From: CAIYZT01 sp947461435
GTDB lineage: Bacteria; Pseudomonadota; Alphaproteobacteria; Rhodobacterales; Rhodobacteraceae
Assembly (NCBI GenBank): GCA_965284435.1
Contig: OZ260083.1
Coordinates: 3,162,001 to 3,226,000 of the forward strand
DNA: 64,000 nucleotides
Direction of reading: 5' to 3'
Shown: in pieces, positions 43,901 to 51,994 of the stretch
Layout: every line of letters begins with the position of its first letter
Position numbering within the stretch: the first letter of the stretch is position 1
Notes under the pieces: generated by a model
The model's database searches: none
What the model saw: only the letters and a program-made list of their open reading frames with translations
Told to the model about the DNA's origin: nothing
Made by a program: the position numbers and the translations under genes

Positions 43901-44546
43901 CAGGAACAAGGTTCAACCCATCGGCCAGAACATCAATCGCTGTTTCGGGCTGGTCTACCAACATGTCATAGGACAAGACCATGTGACCGGCGTCTTCAAA
44001 ACGGTCCCACATTTGCGCCATATAAGACAGCCACAGCGCTGCCCCTTCTTGCAGGGTACGGCCCATCTCATAGTATTCGGGACGACGCAGAACCCTCTGG
44101 CGCTGCGACAGGGCCGCTTGCAAAGGGTCGCGCAGAACATGGACGCAGTCGATCTGGGCAAAGCCTGCCTCTTTGATCAGGGGAATCCAGAAATCCAGCA
44201 AGAGGCACATCCGCGGATCTTTGAGGACGGCAAGGCCACTGGTTGCAAAGGACGTGTCAAGAAAGGCCAAAGCATCAGCACGAAGGATATTCAGGTTCTT
44301 TGGGTCGGACATAAGGGCCTCGCGGCCGATAAACGACGCGGAATCCCAAGCCCCCCCCAGCGCCATCAAGATGCGTTCGTTGAGCGCGTTCAACTCTTGA
44401 TGTTCAAAAAAGCCCTTCTGGTTTTCGTCATTCGCATAGACCGCGCTGAACCCCAGATCTGCACCCAAAGCTGCAATCGCCGCTGTGACGGCAGAGGTCC
44501 CCGTCCTGTTGGCCCCCAGGCACAGGATCATCCGGCGATCAAACAT
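40920..44546 (-). CDS. Multi-domain sulfotransferase-coiled coil-GT2-GT4 protein (1208 aa)
   Basis: Four parts can be read. Residues about 5-260: a sulfotransferase-type domain (LCLGANRTGTSAVTA, VHVLRDPLQAALSQ). About 300-440: a long coiled coil (LQEAEKTVALTRAHLDEQRR), then SRSWKITAPLRLAGQ. About 547-770: GT2 (PLVSVLVPNYNHAPFLRQRL; MDDCSTDDSRAIL; AESDDW). About 841-1190: GT4 (LLMAGYAFCSGGGETFPITL; acidic EGFQTNIRGYFAMADVGLLP). It probably assembles several residues of the exported glycan in the cytoplasm. The ATG at 44546 is used; a TTG is at 44549. Some domains could be inactive. It lies 62 bases upstream of the triple-sulfotransferase gene. Confidence 0.85.
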   Translation of the reverse strand: MFDRRMILCLGANRTGTSAVTAAIAALGADLGFSAVYANDENQKGFFEHQELNALNERILMALGGAWDSASFIGREALMSDPKNLNILRADALAFLDTSFATSGLAVLKDPRMCLLLDFWIPLIKEAGFAQIDCVHVLRDPLQAALSQRQRVLRRPEYYEMGRTLQEGAALWLSYMAQMWDRFEDAGHMVLSYDMLVDQPETAIDVLADGLNLVPDAGKRSEFITNFMDTSLRHSRGEENDRAGIMQALPQVFEVYAHLAPLCQKPGLRQDDIAPIRALAKHARPLMDHLQSAAAARISNAKRLTSAELSRIKDQLQEAEKTVALTRAHLDEQRRRYEEDRAGLAKASKAASLAFDAELAAKELAYKAELSAQDAAFREDRARVVREYAALQDNTVQAFEARLEAQKEHDRLIFERDLQAVRTAEAEAVANLAALKASRSWKITAPLRLAGQQARKSLQKTSALWIRFNHQAKRSYRAIDKRSPWLANVLRRMIVPAIRMGNRVILRSDYVPTPTPLHSGFVEGQTQFQFDFQRPQALQNYRPLVSVLVPNYNHAPFLRQRLDSIYAQTWTQFEVILMDDCSTDDSRAILQEYADRYPDRTRLLLNDKNSGGAFKQWEKGLRAARGELIWVAESDDWCSANLLETLVPFFANQAVQLAFVPSHFMNAAGTEQVWSMGEYLSGVGPDRWGQPFVVPAPQIVREAFAEKNIIPNASSAVFRLHDRLEVMENSIWREMRTCGDWVFYLNQIRGGLLAYSPLAQNYYRQHAANTSVTSFSKDSYYAEHEIVAKAIQRHYSVDPSVFQRQQQDLILHWTRNRAQFDRAAFDACYSIARIMDEASQRKPKLLMAGYAFCSGGGETFPITLANEMKTAGYDITFLNCMQEDELPGIRNLLARDIPVVSNFEDLNGIVRAFDIDVVHSHHAWVDNTILDILPENSPVKTVISLHGMYETMQDEQLKRTLPRLVKRTGALVYTAEKNLTALVSRGMVRADQLPRIDNALAIGPVTPIDRARLAISPDAFVLAMVARAIPTKGWEEAIEATRLAREKSGKDIHLVIVGDGPEYDRMKGSVPDFIHLEGFQTNIRGYFAMADVGLLPSRFKGESFPLVLIDCLHAGKAVIASDVGEIPYMLSTSTGVAGAIFGLKDWQIPVEDLALQISDLARNPRLLAEMNARVPEAARRFDPTVMRDKYDAVYQSVATPDEAQQAAE

Positions 44547-44721
44547 CAAGACTGTCCATATTCATATTCGTTCGATTCTCATCAAAATTCAGCAGCAGTC
44601 AGTAAATCCAGCAGCCCTTGATAGGCAAAATGAGTATGATCGGGAACCGGAAAATAGATTACACAGCGTTTGGCACGACAAAATCAGTCAACAACAGTCA
44701 GAGCACCGAAGCCTTAACAGC

Positions 44722-46026
44722 TTACCGTCCGACCCCAACATAGTGTTCAAAACCTGCAGCTTTCGCAGTGGCTGCATCATAGACATTGCGCAAATCAGCC
44801 ATGCGCGCACTGCCCATCTTGCGGGCAAGTCGTTCCAAGTCCAAGCCCCGATATTCATTCCATTCGGTCAAAATTACAATCGCGTCGGCACCCTGCGCGG
44901 CCTGATAGGCGTTTTCAACCCAGCGCACCCCGGGAAGAAGAGCCTCACCCTCGCGTTTGCCTTCCGGATCCGCGACACGCACCTTCGCACCGGCCCCCAC
45001 CAAAGCGGGTATGATGGTCAGACTGGGGGCCTCTCTCATGTCATCGGTGTTGGGCTTGAACGTCACACCCAGAACACCGATGGTTTTTCCCTTGACCTCT
45101 CCGTCACACAGATCGACGATCTTGTCGATCATCCGGCGCTTGATCTCTTCGTTGACCTTGATGACCGTTTCGGTGATTTGCATGGGAACGGCATGTTCCT
45201 GCCCAATCCGCGCCAAGGCCTTGGTATCTTTTGGAAAACAGCTGCCGCCATAGCCGGGGCCGGCATGCAGGAACTTGTTTCCGATCCGCCCGTCGAGCCC
45301 CATCCCCTTGGCGACATCCTTGATATCGCCGCCCACCCGTTCACACAGCGCGGCGATTTCGTTGATGAAGGTGATCTTCACGGCCAGAAAGGCATTGGCG
45401 GCATATTTGATCATCTCGGCGGTTTCCAGACCAGTGAAGACAATCGGAAACTCGCGCAGAAACAAGGGCCGATAGACATCGGCAAGCACCTTTTGCGCCG
45501 CTTGGGTTTCCACGCCGACGATCACGCGATCAGGGTGCATGAAATCGTCAATGGCCGCCCCTTCGCGCAGAAACTCCGGGTTCGAGGCGACATCGAAGCG
45601 CGCGTGCGGATTGGTGGCCGCGATCGCGTCGGCCACTTTTCGGTTTGTGCCCACGGGCACCGTCGATTTTGTGACGATCACAGCATAGCCCGTCAAAGCC
45701 TGCCCTATTTCGGCCGCAGCTTGCATCACATAGCTAAGGTCAGCGTGGCCGTCGCCCCGCCGTGTGGGTGTACCCACCGCAATAAAAACCGCATCGGCCC
45801 CCGCAACGGCCGCCGGCAGATCCAAGGTAAAGCTCAGCCGACCGGCGGCCACATTCTTGGCCATCAATTGGTCAAGACCGGGTTCGAAAATCGGAACCTC
45901 GCCGCGCTGCAAGGCCCCGATTTTCTCAGCGCTTTTATCAACGCAAATCACGTCATGGCCAAAGTCAGAAAAACATACACCGGAAACGAGCCCAACATAG
46001 CCGGTTCCGATCATCGCAATTTTCAT
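44722..46026 (-). CDS. ugd: UDP-glucose 6-dehydrogenase
   Basis: 434 residues. The NAD-binding start MKIAMIGTGYVGLVSGVCF is classic, and the catalytic Cys near residue 261 is in GPGYGGSCFPKDTKAL. The C-terminal UDP-binding domain ends with a helical tail. It oxidises UDP-glucose to UDP-glucuronate, a precursor for acidic polysaccharides, which fits the capsule genes around it. Length is normal. It is preceded by a 124-base gap with a strong stem-loop. Confidence 0.95.
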   Translation of the reverse strand: MKIAMIGTGYVGLVSGVCFSDFGHDVICVDKSAEKIGALQRGEVPIFEPGLDQLMAKNVAAGRLSFTLDLPAAVAGADAVFIAVGTPTRRGDGHADLSYVMQAAAEIGQALTGYAVIVTKSTVPVGTNRKVADAIAATNPHARFDVASNPEFLREGAAIDDFMHPDRVIVGVETQAAQKVLADVYRPLFLREFPIVFTGLETAEMIKYAANAFLAVKITFINEIAALCERVGGDIKDVAKGMGLDGRIGNKFLHAGPGYGGSCFPKDTKALARIGQEHAVPMQITETVIKVNEEIKRRMIDKIVDLCDGEVKGKTIGVLGVTFKPNTDDMREAPSLTIIPALVGAGAKVRVADPEGKREGEALLPGVRWVENAYQAAQGADAIVILTEWNEYRGLDLERLARKMGSARMADLRNVYDAATAKAAGFEHYVGVGR

Positions 46027-46090
46027 TCAGGGACCTCGTCAAACATATCGCTCTGCATAGAAACGGTCCAATCGCCTGTCAAATGCCAAT

Positions 46091-46117
46091 CGCGCCAAAC
46101 CCGTAGGGTTCGGCGCG
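46091..46117. terminator. Stem-loop between ugd and the DUF2793 gene
   Basis: Arms at 46091-46102 and 46106-46117 (starting CGCGCC, ending GGCGCG) pair over 12 positions with one mismatch, and the loop is GTA. There is a short T run on the plus-strand side and only a weak one on the minus side, so termination of the minus-strand DUF2793 transcript is possible but not assured. Confidence 0.4.
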
Positions 46118-46150
46118 TCGGCGCTTTTGATCACTGCAAATCGGCAATTG

Positions 46151-49036
46151 TCAAAGCATTTGGTAGGTAAACGAAAACGCATAGGTTTTTGCCGCCGTCG
46201 ACACAGGCCGGAACAAGAATGACGCCGCATCGGTAACAGGCTCTGCTACAATCGCACAGCTTTCCCCAAAGGAACCCGCCGTTTGCGAGGCCCCGCTTCC
46301 GCCGGCCTGGGCTGCGGCAGTCAACGCGCTGGCGATGGGCAAGGACATGACCAGTGTTGTGTCGACCAAAGCGGCGGTCGGCGTCATGGAGACAGATCCC
46401 GAAACCGTCACGATTTGGCCAACCCGCAGGAATTGGCAGGCAATGGCCGCGCTTGCAGCAACATTTGCGCCGTTTGTCAGGGTTGGGGTGTAGGTCCCCG
46501 AGGCCAGAGTGGGCCCCCAGGCCGCCGCGCCTGCGCTGCCGCCCGACACCAGCGCCTGACCCGCAGTGCCAAAATTCGCGCCGCCCAGTCCCAACTGGCC
46601 CGCCGCCCCAATCCTTAGGCGTTCAATGTTTTGCGTCAGGAACCGAACCACGCCCGCCCCGGCAGCAAGCAAACCAATCATCAGGTTCGAGTTTCCATCC
46701 GCGGCGTTGAAAATACGCCCGCCGCCGACGGCGTCGACATCCATCACCCAGCTGGGGTTGCCCTCTTTGGTGGTGAATTGAATTTCCCCGCCCTCTGTTG
46801 CCCCGGTGCCGGGGCCCAAAAGCAGACTTCCCCCGCCCAGATAGATGTTTCCGTCCTGAACGTGCAGCCTTTGGCTTGGTGACGTTGTCCCGATCCCCAT
46901 GCGCCCATCATTGGTCATCGTTACCCGAGGGGTTGTGTTGTCGGAAAAGGACAGTTTGCCGTTCCCGCTTACCCCATTGTCGATCCGCCAAATGGTTCCG
47001 CCCACGCCCGTATCAAACAACTTGATATCGGGATTGTCCTTCCCAAGGTTGAGAAGGGCATCAAGCGGGCCGGGGGCGCCCAAACCCACCGCGCCGCTGG
47101 TGCGGTCAATTTCCAGCGCCGAGGTGAAAACCGTGCCATTTGCACTGACCTTGATGCCGAAGTTGTCGCTGGCCATCGTGCCGATCAAGGCGCGGGCGCT
47201 GGCCCCTGTCTTGAAGGACAAGGTTGCGTCATTGGCTGCAGCGGCCTTGTTCAACGTCAGGTCCATTGACGCGACCGAATTCATCAAGGCATTGGTACCA
47301 TTGAACGAAAACTTGTTCGTCGTGTCGGCCGTCGCGCCGCCCAATCCCAGCCGGTCGAAGCTGGCGTTCACCAAGGGGCCGTTCAGAACGGTTCCGCCCA
47401 GCACGGTGGTTGGACTGCTGAGGTTTGTTGTCCCCAAAGCCCCCGAGATGTTGGATCCGATGTTCACTGTGGTTGTGGAACCGCTGAGCCCGGCCGTTCC
47501 AAGGTTGACCGTTTTCGACACACCTGTGGTCGTGGCCCCGGTGCCGATGCCGATGGTGCTGGCCGCCGCTGATGTGCCAATCGTGGCCGTTGTCGCGGCA
47601 ACGGTGGTCGTTCCGTTGAAGGTGGCGGTCGACGCAAAGGTTGTCGCCTGGTTCATCGCGATGGAGCCCAATGCCCCCCCCACACTGGATCCGATCGCGA
47701 TTGTGGTGGTTGAACCGCTCAGTCCGGCGGTGCCGATATTCACCGCCTTCGTCACACCTGTGGTGGTCGCGCCCGTCGCCAGCCCGATGGTGCTGGCCGC
47801 CGCTGAGGTGCCGATGGTGGCTGTTGGGGCTGACACGGTCGTTGTGCCTGTCAGGGTCGTCGGCATGTTCACATTGACACCACCCAGGGCCCCGCCCACG
47901 GACGATCCGATATTGATGGTGGTCGTGGACCCGCTTAGGCCCGCTGTGCCAAGATTCACCGTTTTTGACACACCGCTTGGCGTGGCGCCTGTGCCAAGAC
48001 CCACGGTGCTGGCCGCCGTTGATGTTCCCAGCGAAACCGTCTGGGCCGACACTGTCGTCGTGCCAGAGACATCCAGCGAATTGGCGACGGTGAGCGCGCC
48101 GGAGAAGGTTTGCGTGCCTGACAGCAGCGCCAAGGGCCCCGAGGCATTGGGCAGATCGTAGGTGCGGGTGGTTCCTGTCGCAATGCCGGCCGCTTGGAAG
48201 ACCGCCTTCTTGGTGCTGTCCAGATCGTCCTCGATCCGGAAAGTGGCATCAGAAAACACAGCAGAGGATGCCCCGGGGATCAAATCAACGGTTGCGCCGC
48301 TTTGGCGCGCCCGGAACTTTCCCGTGGTGGCGTTGTACCACAGGTACCCATCCCCAACCGAGGCGGCATCCCCCGTCATGGGCACCAGGCGCACGGGCTG
48401 CTCCAGCGCGGCGCGCCCATTGTCTTTGTCGACGGTCAAAGCGGTGAAAAAGGTGCTGCCGTCCGGGCTGACCTTGACCGACAGATTATTGTCACCAACA
48501 AGGCCCAGTTCCGCGCGGCTGACGTAGTTTTGCTGCAGCAGGATGGATCCGGTATCGACGGCCGCGCCCTTGTTGATCGCCAATTGATGGGATCCGCCGG
48601 GGTTTGTGAACAGGGCTGCGGGGGATTGAACCGCCAGCTTGTTGGTGGCGTCCGCCGCCATGGCCACGCCCAATTGATTGAACTGCCCGGTTCCGCCACT
48701 GGGGATCGTCCAATTGGTGCCATCAAACACAACAATCGCGGCCTCGGCCACGACATAGGCGCGCCATCCCTGCAAGGGATCGAAAAACTCCCATGCGGTG
48801 CCGTTCCACAAGGCGATATCGCGGGGATGACCGGCCCAGGCCCCGGTTGGCGAGAGCGCGATGATATGTCGATCGCCCAAAACAGGGCTGGCGGGCGGTG
48901 CCGACAGGCTGCGCTGTTGGACGGTCAGTTGAACCATCACGTCCAACAGCCGCAACGCTTCGTTGTGGGTCACATGTTTTTGGGCCTGCGATGGCAGGAT
49001 GTGGGGCAGCGACAGGATCGTCGACTGATCTGGCAT
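46151..49036 (-). CDS. DUF2793 domain protein with tandem repeats, tail-fibre-like
   Basis: 961 residues. The N-terminal about 110 residues match DUF2793 (LPSQAQKHVTHNEALRLLD; WNGTAWEFFDPLQGWRAYV), a module of Rhodobacterales phage, gene-transfer-agent and surface fibre proteins. The middle has three related repeats of about 70 residues rich in Thr/Ser/Gly (ASTIGLATGATTTGVTKAVN), then a C-terminal domain ending AKTYAFSFTYQML. It looks like an elongated beta fibre. The ATG at 49036 has GGAGG upstream; a TTG is at 49048. The role is unknown. Its position beside capsule genes suggests a surface or spike protein, but phage origin is equally possible. Confidence 0.75.
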   Translation of the reverse strand: MPDQSTILSLPHILPSQAQKHVTHNEALRLLDVMVQLTVQQRSLSAPPASPVLGDRHIIALSPTGAWAGHPRDIALWNGTAWEFFDPLQGWRAYVVAEAAIVVFDGTNWTIPSGGTGQFNQLGVAMAADATNKLAVQSPAALFTNPGGSHQLAINKGAAVDTGSILLQQNYVSRAELGLVGDNNLSVKVSPDGSTFFTALTVDKDNGRAALEQPVRLVPMTGDAASVGDGYLWYNATTGKFRARQSGATVDLIPGASSAVFSDATFRIEDDLDSTKKAVFQAAGIATGTTRTYDLPNASGPLALLSGTQTFSGALTVANSLDVSGTTTVSAQTVSLGTSTAASTVGLGTGATPSGVSKTVNLGTAGLSGSTTTINIGSSVGGALGGVNVNMPTTLTGTTTVSAPTATIGTSAAASTIGLATGATTTGVTKAVNIGTAGLSGSTTTIAIGSSVGGALGSIAMNQATTFASTATFNGTTTVAATTATIGTSAAASTIGIGTGATTTGVSKTVNLGTAGLSGSTTTVNIGSNISGALGTTNLSSPTTVLGGTVLNGPLVNASFDRLGLGGATADTTNKFSFNGTNALMNSVASMDLTLNKAAAANDATLSFKTGASARALIGTMASDNFGIKVSANGTVFTSALEIDRTSGAVGLGAPGPLDALLNLGKDNPDIKLFDTGVGGTIWRIDNGVSGNGKLSFSDNTTPRVTMTNDGRMGIGTTSPSQRLHVQDGNIYLGGGSLLLGPGTGATEGGEIQFTTKEGNPSWVMDVDAVGGGRIFNAADGNSNLMIGLLAAGAGVVRFLTQNIERLRIGAAGQLGLGGANFGTAGQALVSGGSAGAAAWGPTLASGTYTPTLTNGANVAASAAIACQFLRVGQIVTVSGSVSMTPTAALVDTTLVMSLPIASALTAAAQAGGSGASQTAGSFGESCAIVAEPVTDAASFLFRPVSTAAKTYAFSFTYQML
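47415..48075 (-). repeat. Tandem protein-coding repeats in the DUF2793 gene
   Basis: Three units of about 215-240 bases, centred near 47545, 47780 and 47995, encode the same Thr/Gly-rich module (GTAGLSGSTTT recurs in each). The DNA remains similar between units, so the copy number could change by recombination. Confidence 0.7.
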
Positions 49037-49084
49037 GGGGGCCTCCAAGATGCGCTTTTGAAGGCCGACGCTATGAACAAGCCC

Positions 49085-50002
49085 TTAAGAAGCGTTAAGC
49101 CCTGCGCGCGCCGCCTCTGGATCGGCCGCAACGGGCCGCCGTTCGGCCCAACTCACCCACGTGATGGCCGCCATGATCATCGCCCCACCCAACAGCACAA
49201 AGCCATCCACCGGCTCGTCAAAGACAAGCGCGCCCACGGCCGTGGCCCAGATCAACTGCAAGAAGGTAACCGGCTGCGTCACGGTCAAAGGGGCCACCTT
49301 GAAGGCCCGGGTCATGAAATAATGCGCCGTTGTGGCCAGCACCGCAACCACGGCCAACCAGCCGATCTGCGCCCAGTTGACCGGGACCCACACCCACAAG
49401 GCAAGGGGCAACAGGCCCACGGCAACCGTCAAGGACATCATGGCAACGACGGTGGCGGCGGGCAAAATCACGCTGAGCTTTTTGGCAAAAAGGTAACTGC
49501 CCGCAAAGCAGATCGCGGCGCCCACCTGTGACAGATGCCCAAGACTGACCTCTTGCACCCCCGGCCGCAACACAACCAGCGCGCCCGCAAAGGCAATGGC
49601 CACGGCAAGGCATCTTACCCGCGTCAAGGCTTCGCCCAAGATCGCCGATCCGGCCAAAATCAACAGGACCGGGCTAAGGTATCCAATCGCCGTTACATGC
49701 GCGACCGGGATGCGCGCCATGGCGTAAAACCAAAACAGAACGGCCCCGCAGTGCACCGCCCCGCGCCCCAGGATAAGGCGCATGGCCCCGGGCGGAAACC
49801 CCTTTTTGAAGACCTGTACCAGCATCGGCGCCAGCATCAGCACCCCGATGCCAAAGCGGATAAAGGCAGATTGCGCGGCAGGCAGGTCGGTGCCCAGATA
49901 CCGCACGATCCCATTGACCCCAATAAAGGAAATGCCGGAGGCGACCATCCACAAGACACCTTCAAGGGGCCGTTGGGGGGGATGACCGTTTGTCAGGACC
50001 AT
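49085..50002 (-). CDS. DMT-superfamily (EamA) transporter
   Basis: 305 residues with ten predicted membrane helices in two EamA halves (VASGISFIGVNGIVRYLGTD; QVGAAICFAGSYLFAKKLSV). The ATG at 50002 is used; a TTG at 50017 would add five residues. Likely exports or imports a small metabolite; substrate unknown. It ends 36 bases downstream of nothing in its own frame and starts four bases after the LysE-type gene's stop, so it belongs to that operon. EamA proteins recur at 54679-55590. Confidence 0.88.
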   Translation of the reverse strand: MVLTNGHPPQRPLEGVLWMVASGISFIGVNGIVRYLGTDLPAAQSAFIRFGIGVLMLAPMLVQVFKKGFPPGAMRLILGRGAVHCGAVLFWFYAMARIPVAHVTAIGYLSPVLLILAGSAILGEALTRVRCLAVAIAFAGALVVLRPGVQEVSLGHLSQVGAAICFAGSYLFAKKLSVILPAATVVAMMSLTVAVGLLPLALWVWVPVNWAQIGWLAVVAVLATTAHYFMTRAFKVAPLTVTQPVTFLQLIWATAVGALVFDEPVDGFVLLGGAMIMAAITWVSWAERRPVAADPEAARAGLNAS

Positions 50003-50006
50003 CGGC

Positions 50007-50612
50007 TCAACCGCCAAGGGCCAGCCCCGCCGCTATGGCCCACATGGTCAGGCCGATGACCACCTCGAGGACGACCCAAGCCTGAGACTTTGCAAACAGC
50101 GGCGCAAGAAACCGTGCGCCAAATCCAAGCGCCGCAAAGAAGGAGAACGATCCGCACGCTGCCCCGATGCCGAATTCAAGCTGATAGGGGGCATATTGCG
50201 CTGAAATGGAACCCAAGAGCGCAACCGTATCCAGATAGACATGCGGATTGGCCCAAGTGAGCACAAGGCAAGTCCCAAGGACGGCCGTCAACGACGCGCT
50301 TGCGCCATCGGCGGGGCGAAGCGCCTCGCCGCCGCGCAAAGCGGCACGAAAGCGCAATGCGCCGTACACCAAAAGGAAGGCCACCCCGCCCCAGCGCATC
50401 GCCTCGCCCAGCCAAGGAAACCGCGCCGAGGCGGCCCCAAATCCGGCCACGCCGGCCGCAATCAAGATCGCATCTGACGCCGCGCAAACCAGAACCACGG
50501 CCAAGACATGCTCGCCCCGAATCCCTTGGCGCAGCACGAAGGCATTTTGGGCCCCGATCGCAAGGATCAAACTGACGGAGACGAGGTAGCCCTGGAGCGT
50601 TGCTTCAAGCAT
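50007..50612 (-). CDS. LysE/ArgO-family amino acid exporter
   Basis: 201 residues, six membrane helices, and the family start LEATLQGYLVSVSLILAIGA followed by QNAFVLRQGIRGEH; the loop WANPHVYLDTVALLGS is the mid-protein LysE hallmark. It exports basic amino acids or similar compounds from the cytoplasm. Its ATG overlaps the preceding gene by eight bases, and the DMT gene follows by four. The exact substrate is not determined; regulator LysG/ArgP is not adjacent. Confidence 0.92.
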   Translation of the reverse strand: MLEATLQGYLVSVSLILAIGAQNAFVLRQGIRGEHVLAVVLVCAASDAILIAAGVAGFGAASARFPWLGEAMRWGGVAFLLVYGALRFRAALRGGEALRPADGASASLTAVLGTCLVLTWANPHVYLDTVALLGSISAQYAPYQLEFGIGAACGSFSFFAALGFGARFLAPLFAKSQAWVVLEVVIGLTMWAIAAGLALGG

Positions 50613-50835
50613 GTGAAAGGTTCCTTAGGGCTGCAAGGGCATCGTCGCGCTGATCCCACCACTTGACAAGAATATGGTCTTGGTAAGCGCTGGCGATCAC
50701 GTTTGCGCTGATCGCCTTACCGGCCAGTGCGTTGACAAAGCCGGCCAAGGCCGCAACGGTGACAATCTCGTAAGGCCCGGGTGCCAACACGGGCTCCATG
50801 CCCTTGAGCATTTGCTGCAAATCTGAAATGGCCAT
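50605..50835 (-). CDS. Short ACT-domain-like protein, apparently with an internal deletion
   Basis: 76 residues. The N-terminus (LQQMLKGMEPVLAPGPYEIV) and C-terminus (ANVIASAYQDHILVKWWDQR then ALAALRNLS) resemble the two ends of an ACT-type protein of about 125 residues that is often near amino acid exporters. The middle 50 or so residues are not present in any frame here, so the fold may be incomplete. A strong ribosome site precedes the ATG. It opens the operon with the LysE-type gene. The identification is by eye and moderate. Confidence 0.55.
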   Translation of the reverse strand: MAISDLQQMLKGMEPVLAPGPYEIVTVAALAGFVNALAGKAISANVIASAYQDHILVKWWDQRDDALAALRNLSHA

Positions 50836-50917
50836 CTTGCCCCCCCAAAGGCGCGTTGACAGCCGTCAATCATAAATGGGCCGCGCCGTCCAGTCCCCGG
50901 TGCATCGGCAGGTGACG

Positions 50918-51904
50918 CTAGAACTTGAACCGCTTTGGGAAAACATATTCAGCCTTGGGATCCGCCCCGCCCATCGCAAAGGTGACGCGGCGCAGATGGT
51001 CGACGATCTGGTCTCGCTCCATCACGGCGCAATCGATGGCGGCGCCCATGGCCACTTTGACCGGACGATTCAGCCGCCGCTTGGTCTCGCGGAAAATCAT
51101 GGCGATCCGCAAGGGATAGCTGAAGTGGCTAAGGACCTGAAACAGGCGCGAATTTTGGCCGTGCAGAAAGATCGGCACGGTCTTGACGCCCGGACGGCTG
51201 GCCAACCGCGCCACGAAAGGATGCCATGCAGGATCTGCAGCCTTGCGCGACCAGGGTTTGGGCGAGGTTGAAATGCCGCCTGCCGGAAAAATCACCAGAA
51301 CATGGCCCTGATCCAGCCAATCCACGGCCTGTTTGCGCGTCAAGGCAGAAACGCGGCGCGACTCGCTGGTGCCGCCAAAATCGACGGGCAAGAGGGAATC
51401 TTTCACCTCTGGCGGTTGGGCCAAAAGGCTGTGCACCATCAGTTTGACGTCGCTGCGCCCCAAGCTGGCCAGATGGCCGATCAGCAAGCCGTCAATGATT
51501 CCAAAGGGATGATTTGCGACGACCAAGACACCGCCCGTGGCGGGAATCGCATTTTCTTCACCCGAAACGAACGCCGCCTTGACACCCAAGGTCTGCACGG
51601 CTGACTTGAATATCGTCTCCTCCGGATCGCGCGGGACGGCCTTCCATTCATTATAGAGACGCTCGAATGTCTTGCTGCCGCTGAGAACTTCCACGCCGCG
51701 GATCAGGCTGCGACGAAACCGGGATTGACCGGGATGCGAATAGGAAAAGGCGATATCGCCCTTGCCCAGTTCCGGCAGGCCTATCTCGGCAAACGCCGCG
51801 TCAAAGTCGGAAGAATTGATCAGCTTGGTCATCTTGATCCCCACATGCCCAAATCGGCCCCCGGCAGAAAGGGCCGTCGCGGTTTCATCATGCAACAAGG
51901 CCAT
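50918..51904 (-). CDS. Lysophospholipid acyltransferase family protein (PlsC-like)
   Basis: 328 residues. The acyltransferase HX4D motif is NHPFGIID, followed by a GIST-type region (FPAGGISTSPKPWS) and PIFLHGQNSR. This puts it in the PlsC/OlsA group, which acylates glycerol-phosphate or lyso-lipids at the inner membrane. The N-terminal 100 residues are unusual for a minimal PlsC and resemble those of the longer hemolysin-associated acyltransferases. Substrate unknown: phosphatidate or ornithine lipid synthesis are both possible. Confidence 0.83.
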   Translation of the reverse strand: MALLHDETATALSAGGRFGHVGIKMTKLINSSDFDAAFAEIGLPELGKGDIAFSYSHPGQSRFRRSLIRGVEVLSGSKTFERLYNEWKAVPRDPEETIFKSAVQTLGVKAAFVSGEENAIPATGGVLVVANHPFGIIDGLLIGHLASLGRSDVKLMVHSLLAQPPEVKDSLLPVDFGGTSESRRVSALTRKQAVDWLDQGHVLVIFPAGGISTSPKPWSRKAADPAWHPFVARLASRPGVKTVPIFLHGQNSRLFQVLSHFSYPLRIAMIFRETKRRLNRPVKVAMGAAIDCAVMERDQIVDHLRRVTFAMGGADPKAEYVFPKRFKF

Positions 51905-51944
51905 GACAGGACTGTGACTGTTGCTTTACAAACGGGTGACAGAA

Positions 51945-51970
51945 GACAAAAGGCCCGCGCGAGCGGGCCC
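51945..51970 (-). terminator. Intrinsic terminator of yebC
   Basis: On the minus strand, arms GGCCCGC and GCGGGCC (51969-51952, 4-base loop) are followed by TTTTGTCTT. It lies 25 bases past the yebC stop. Confidence 0.85.
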
Positions 51971-51994
51971 TATACTGGCGCAGATCAGGGGCCG

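Noticed and set aside
44485..46170. A 561-codon open frame antisense to ugd
   Set aside because: It mirrors a well-supported UDP-glucose dehydrogenase; long antisense frames are common in GC-rich DNA. No family sequence is seen.
46899..49531. Long plus-strand frames (420 and 445 codons) antisense to the DUF2793 gene
   Set aside because: Repetitive, low-complexity peptides that mirror the repeat region and have no recognisable domain.
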